Source: Mactra quadrangularis (taxonomy: Eukaryota > Mollusca > Bivalvia > Venerida > Mactridae). From it: a DNA stretch of 64,000 bases. Positions 61,783 to 64,000 of the stretch are shown here, one piece after another. Both the position numbers and the translations under genes were made by a program. The notes beneath the pieces are model-generated. The model was not told the DNA's origin, did no database searches, and worked only from the letters and a program-made list of their open reading frames with translations. Location: positions 37,313,267 to 37,377,266 of the forward strand of contig CM046308.1 in the NCBI GenBank assembly GCA_025267735.1. The letters are read 5' to 3'. Positions within the stretch are counted from its first letter, which is position 1, and each line of letters starts with the position of its first letter.

Positions 61783-61980
61783 GTGTGATTTGGGAACACT
61801 CAAACAGTTATTTCATAAGTGATTTTGGAACAGTCAAACTGTTGTCCCTCGGTGTCAGGAATAGTGTTTTAAACTGTTTCAAAACTGTTCAAAACACCAT
61901 TCGCTTCACTTCGGGCCAAGAGATTGATTGTTCCAAAATCACACATGAAATAACTGCATACTGATAACGAAAGTAGTTTT
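61783..61980. mobile_element. Degenerate palindromic element
   Basis: ttcataagtgattttggaacagtcaa mirrors ttgattgttccaaaatcaca catgaa; related in style to 57999-58171 but diverged. Confidence 0.65.
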
Positions 61981-62552
61981 GGTTGACAATGGCAATGAAA
62001 TGGATAGTATCATATTTTTATCAATACATTGTACATATCACATTGTGCCATAGTCGTTGATAGAATAAGTTCATGACACAGAGGGATCTTTTTCCAATAA
62101 CGTTTTAGTGCATTTTGATATTATTTAAGAGCGTGTTTAAACAAAACAACAGTATCACCTGGGTTATTTTTCCAATACAACTGTACTTTGGAAAATTAAC
62201 AGGGCCTAAATCAAATCACTTAATTAATGACAATTTCATTTAAAAAACTACTTACGGGCCAGTTTTGCCCTGTTTTATCAACGAATCAGAGCGCTTAAAT
62301 CTGTATAAGTCAAGTGTTATTGGCCCTATGACAGATTTTGGCCCCGTTTTCAGTTTTAATTAAACTGGATTTGCAGTACTTTGTAGTGAACTTGGCAGTT
62401 AACAGGGCTAATAACACATATCTATTTAATAAAGGCTGGTGTTGAAGTGAAAGGTCCGATAACTCAATCACGGAAACACCCATTAGGCTTCTAATCATTG
62501 AATAGCCAAGGTCCACAATGGTTTGAATCATACAAAATATATGCAGTTGGGT
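61981..62552. other. AT-rich DNA with a short diverged repeat
   Basis: 62310-62420 (gttattggccctatgacaga) resembles 10098-10200 (gttattggccctataacaga), a dispersed repeat. No gene. Confidence 0.5.
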
Positions 62553-62951
62553 CAATCTGCGTAAACACATATCCAGTAGACCACGGTCGTACTGGATCTG
62601 TACTTTTTCCCTTTGAGGTCACGTCGAGATGAACTTTGTGTCGACCAATCAATGCGTAGCTTTCATCTAGACGAAAACACTATTAATCACATTTTGATTT
62701 CGTAATTTCTATTTTTAGACCAAGTTTTGCTTGCTAATTTAACCGCGGTAATATTCACAGGCTGCGATTGGGCGGCTCATTTCAAATTTCGTGACGTAGA
62801 CGATGTAAACAAGTTACGTATCATAACAATTTCGTCATGAATATTATGATGAGAAAAGGTCACCTGAACGTGACCTTCGTTTGGAAAAGGCCAGATCTAC
62901 ATTAGCGAGTATGCGAGCGGTAAAATTGTAGATCGGGTTTTAATTAGATAG
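62553..62951. mobile_element. CAATCT element (9-bp TSD family), copy 4
   Basis: Target duplication cagttgggt at 62544-62552 and 62952-62960. 399 bp. The left end reads caatctgcg and the right end tagatag, so both TIRs have drifted. Confidence 0.9.
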
Positions 62952-63144
62952 CAGTTGGGTCATCGTGCAAGAAATTCTATCCTACTAGCTCAGTACTAGG
63001 GGACCAGGAAGCGGATTCAAAACAGATTATTCTAAGTTATATAAATGTTTTTCACAATCCAGCTAAAAGAAATTAGCATATATGGAAACACACAACCAGA
63101 GATAAGTCCTTAAAAGATTTTATCAATAGAAAAAAAACTATAAA

Positions 63145-63325
63145 TTAAAGTATAAACAAATCAATGTCACCATAATCAATTTCGCCAGTATCTAAAATCA
63201 AACGGAGCTTGATATCTTGTCCAAACTGTATTCGTGTTGCTGGTGTATTTGTGCCGTCCGCTTCAAATGCTTGGAATTTTACATTCAAAGTATTCACAAA
63301 ATTTATTTCACCTTCTAATTCAAAC
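63145..63325 (-). CDS. Exon of uncertain gene (possibly ZP-like linker region)
   Basis: Minus-strand acceptor gaaattgcag at 63326, then one base plus 59 codons: FELEGEINFVNTLNVKFQAF, EADGTNTPATRIQFGQDIKL, RLIL..., with a TAA stop at 63145-63147. The KFQAF...(I/V)xFGQxIxLRL pattern recalls the hinge between the two halves of zona-pellucida domains, but this is weak. Two readings: last exon of a neighbouring minus-strand gene, or an internal exon using a donor (gtgaca) about 22 bp earlier, which would join the exon at 61282 in phase. Confidence 0.5.
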
Positions 63326-63813
63326 CTGCAATTTCAAACAGAGCTGCTTACTGTGTATAAGATACAAACTTACAATACTGTAAGGCAATGCCAAATTGGA
63401 ATTCTGTTAAGCGTCAACTCATATTTGACAAACCTAGGTACCTATTCACAAAAACACACAAACCAAAAACACTAATATTTTTTACTACAAAAAAACAATG
63501 CATTATATAAACATTTTTTCAATGGAACAACCTCATAATATGAAACAATGGTCTGAATTAAATATAGAATGACTAGTGTTTTTTAAGTAAAATATATATT
63601 GTATTAATGACACGGTTATGATAAATTGCTTACGATGAATAACGTCGTTGCCGAACACAATTTTCCCTGAATTGAAATGACGTATCGAATCCCGAAACAT
63701 CGGAATTATTTAAGAAAATGTTACCAACACTTTTTTTTTTTATTGAGGACTCTAAAACCTACGCGCACGCGGACGCTTTTAACAAAATTTCGATATGGCA
63801 TGACCTAAAGCAA

Positions 63814-64000
63814 CGCGTCTGGCTCAGCTGGTATTACATATAGGGATGGTCATCAAGGGATCAAGGGTTCGATGTTTGGGCGGAGTTTGGTCTTGAAATA
63901 ATTTCTTCGGCCATTCTTCCTCCTATTACTGTACTTAATCATAAAGGATAGTTGTCAGTCACTGACAGAAATATGTGCCTAGTCACGTTATCAGCTAAAT
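63814..64000 (+). mobile_element. SINE family A, cut by the window end
   Basis: cgtctggctcagctggtatt head, gatcaagggttcgatgtttg B-box region, ccattcttcctcctattact and tagttgtcagtcactgacag body. Confidence 0.82.

Overview
The window looks like AT-rich, repeat-dense animal DNA, most likely from a marine bivalve or other lophotrochozoan. Reasons: genes broken into small exons with GT..AG introns of 1-10 kb, tRNA-derived SINEs, many short inverted-repeat transposons, Tc1, hAT and Polinton remnants, and an IgGFc-binding-type receptor of a kind typical of mollusc genomes. Exons were called by eye from reading frame, splice signals and phase. There are no transcript data behind them.

Two host genes carry most of the coding information. 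(1) On the + strand, 2592-4605 holds the last three exons of a CD225/dispanin-family small membrane protein. Its 5' exon(s) are not found here. (2) On the - strand, 61282 down to 8228 holds at least 13 phase-compatible exons (about 1.9 kb of coding sequence over 53 kb). They encode a type I membrane receptor with an IgGFc-binding-like ectodomain, two Asp-rich calcium-loop-like motifs, a Cys-containing stalk, one membrane segment and a short tail ending in a real stop. One junction (13222 to 10761) is out of phase and needs a small extra exon; a 16-nt candidate is given. A further - strand exon at 63145-63325 may belong to this gene or to a neighbour.

Everything else lies between or inside the introns of these genes. 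Layout: 1-1165 fold-back element and 49-bp tandem repeat; 1.2-5.1 kb CD225-like gene; 5.1-8.2 kb MITEs and a SINE; 8.2-61.3 kb receptor gene. The receptor introns contain: four copies of a ~400-bp transposon with perfect 9-bp target duplications (one more copy lies at 62.6 kb); an eight-unit array rich in nuclear-receptor-like half-sites (27.2-28.4 kb); a nested transposon stack (28.8-31.9 kb); a 27-bp minisatellite next to a splice donor (33.3-34.8 kb); hairpin elements (36.4-39.3 kb); a hAT MITE with 8-bp duplication; a degenerate tRNA-Arg; and a Tc1 transposase pseudogene.

The most unusual object is at 43845-50434: two near-identical inverted arms of ~2.54 kb, each with a broken, truncated Polinton/Maverick-type integrase, around a 1.5-kb centre. 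The centre encodes a transglutaminase-like plus MYND-finger protein in two overlapping-frame halves, joined at a run of seven A. A second pattern is that repeats end within about 0-15 bp of five of the receptor gene's 5' splice sites.
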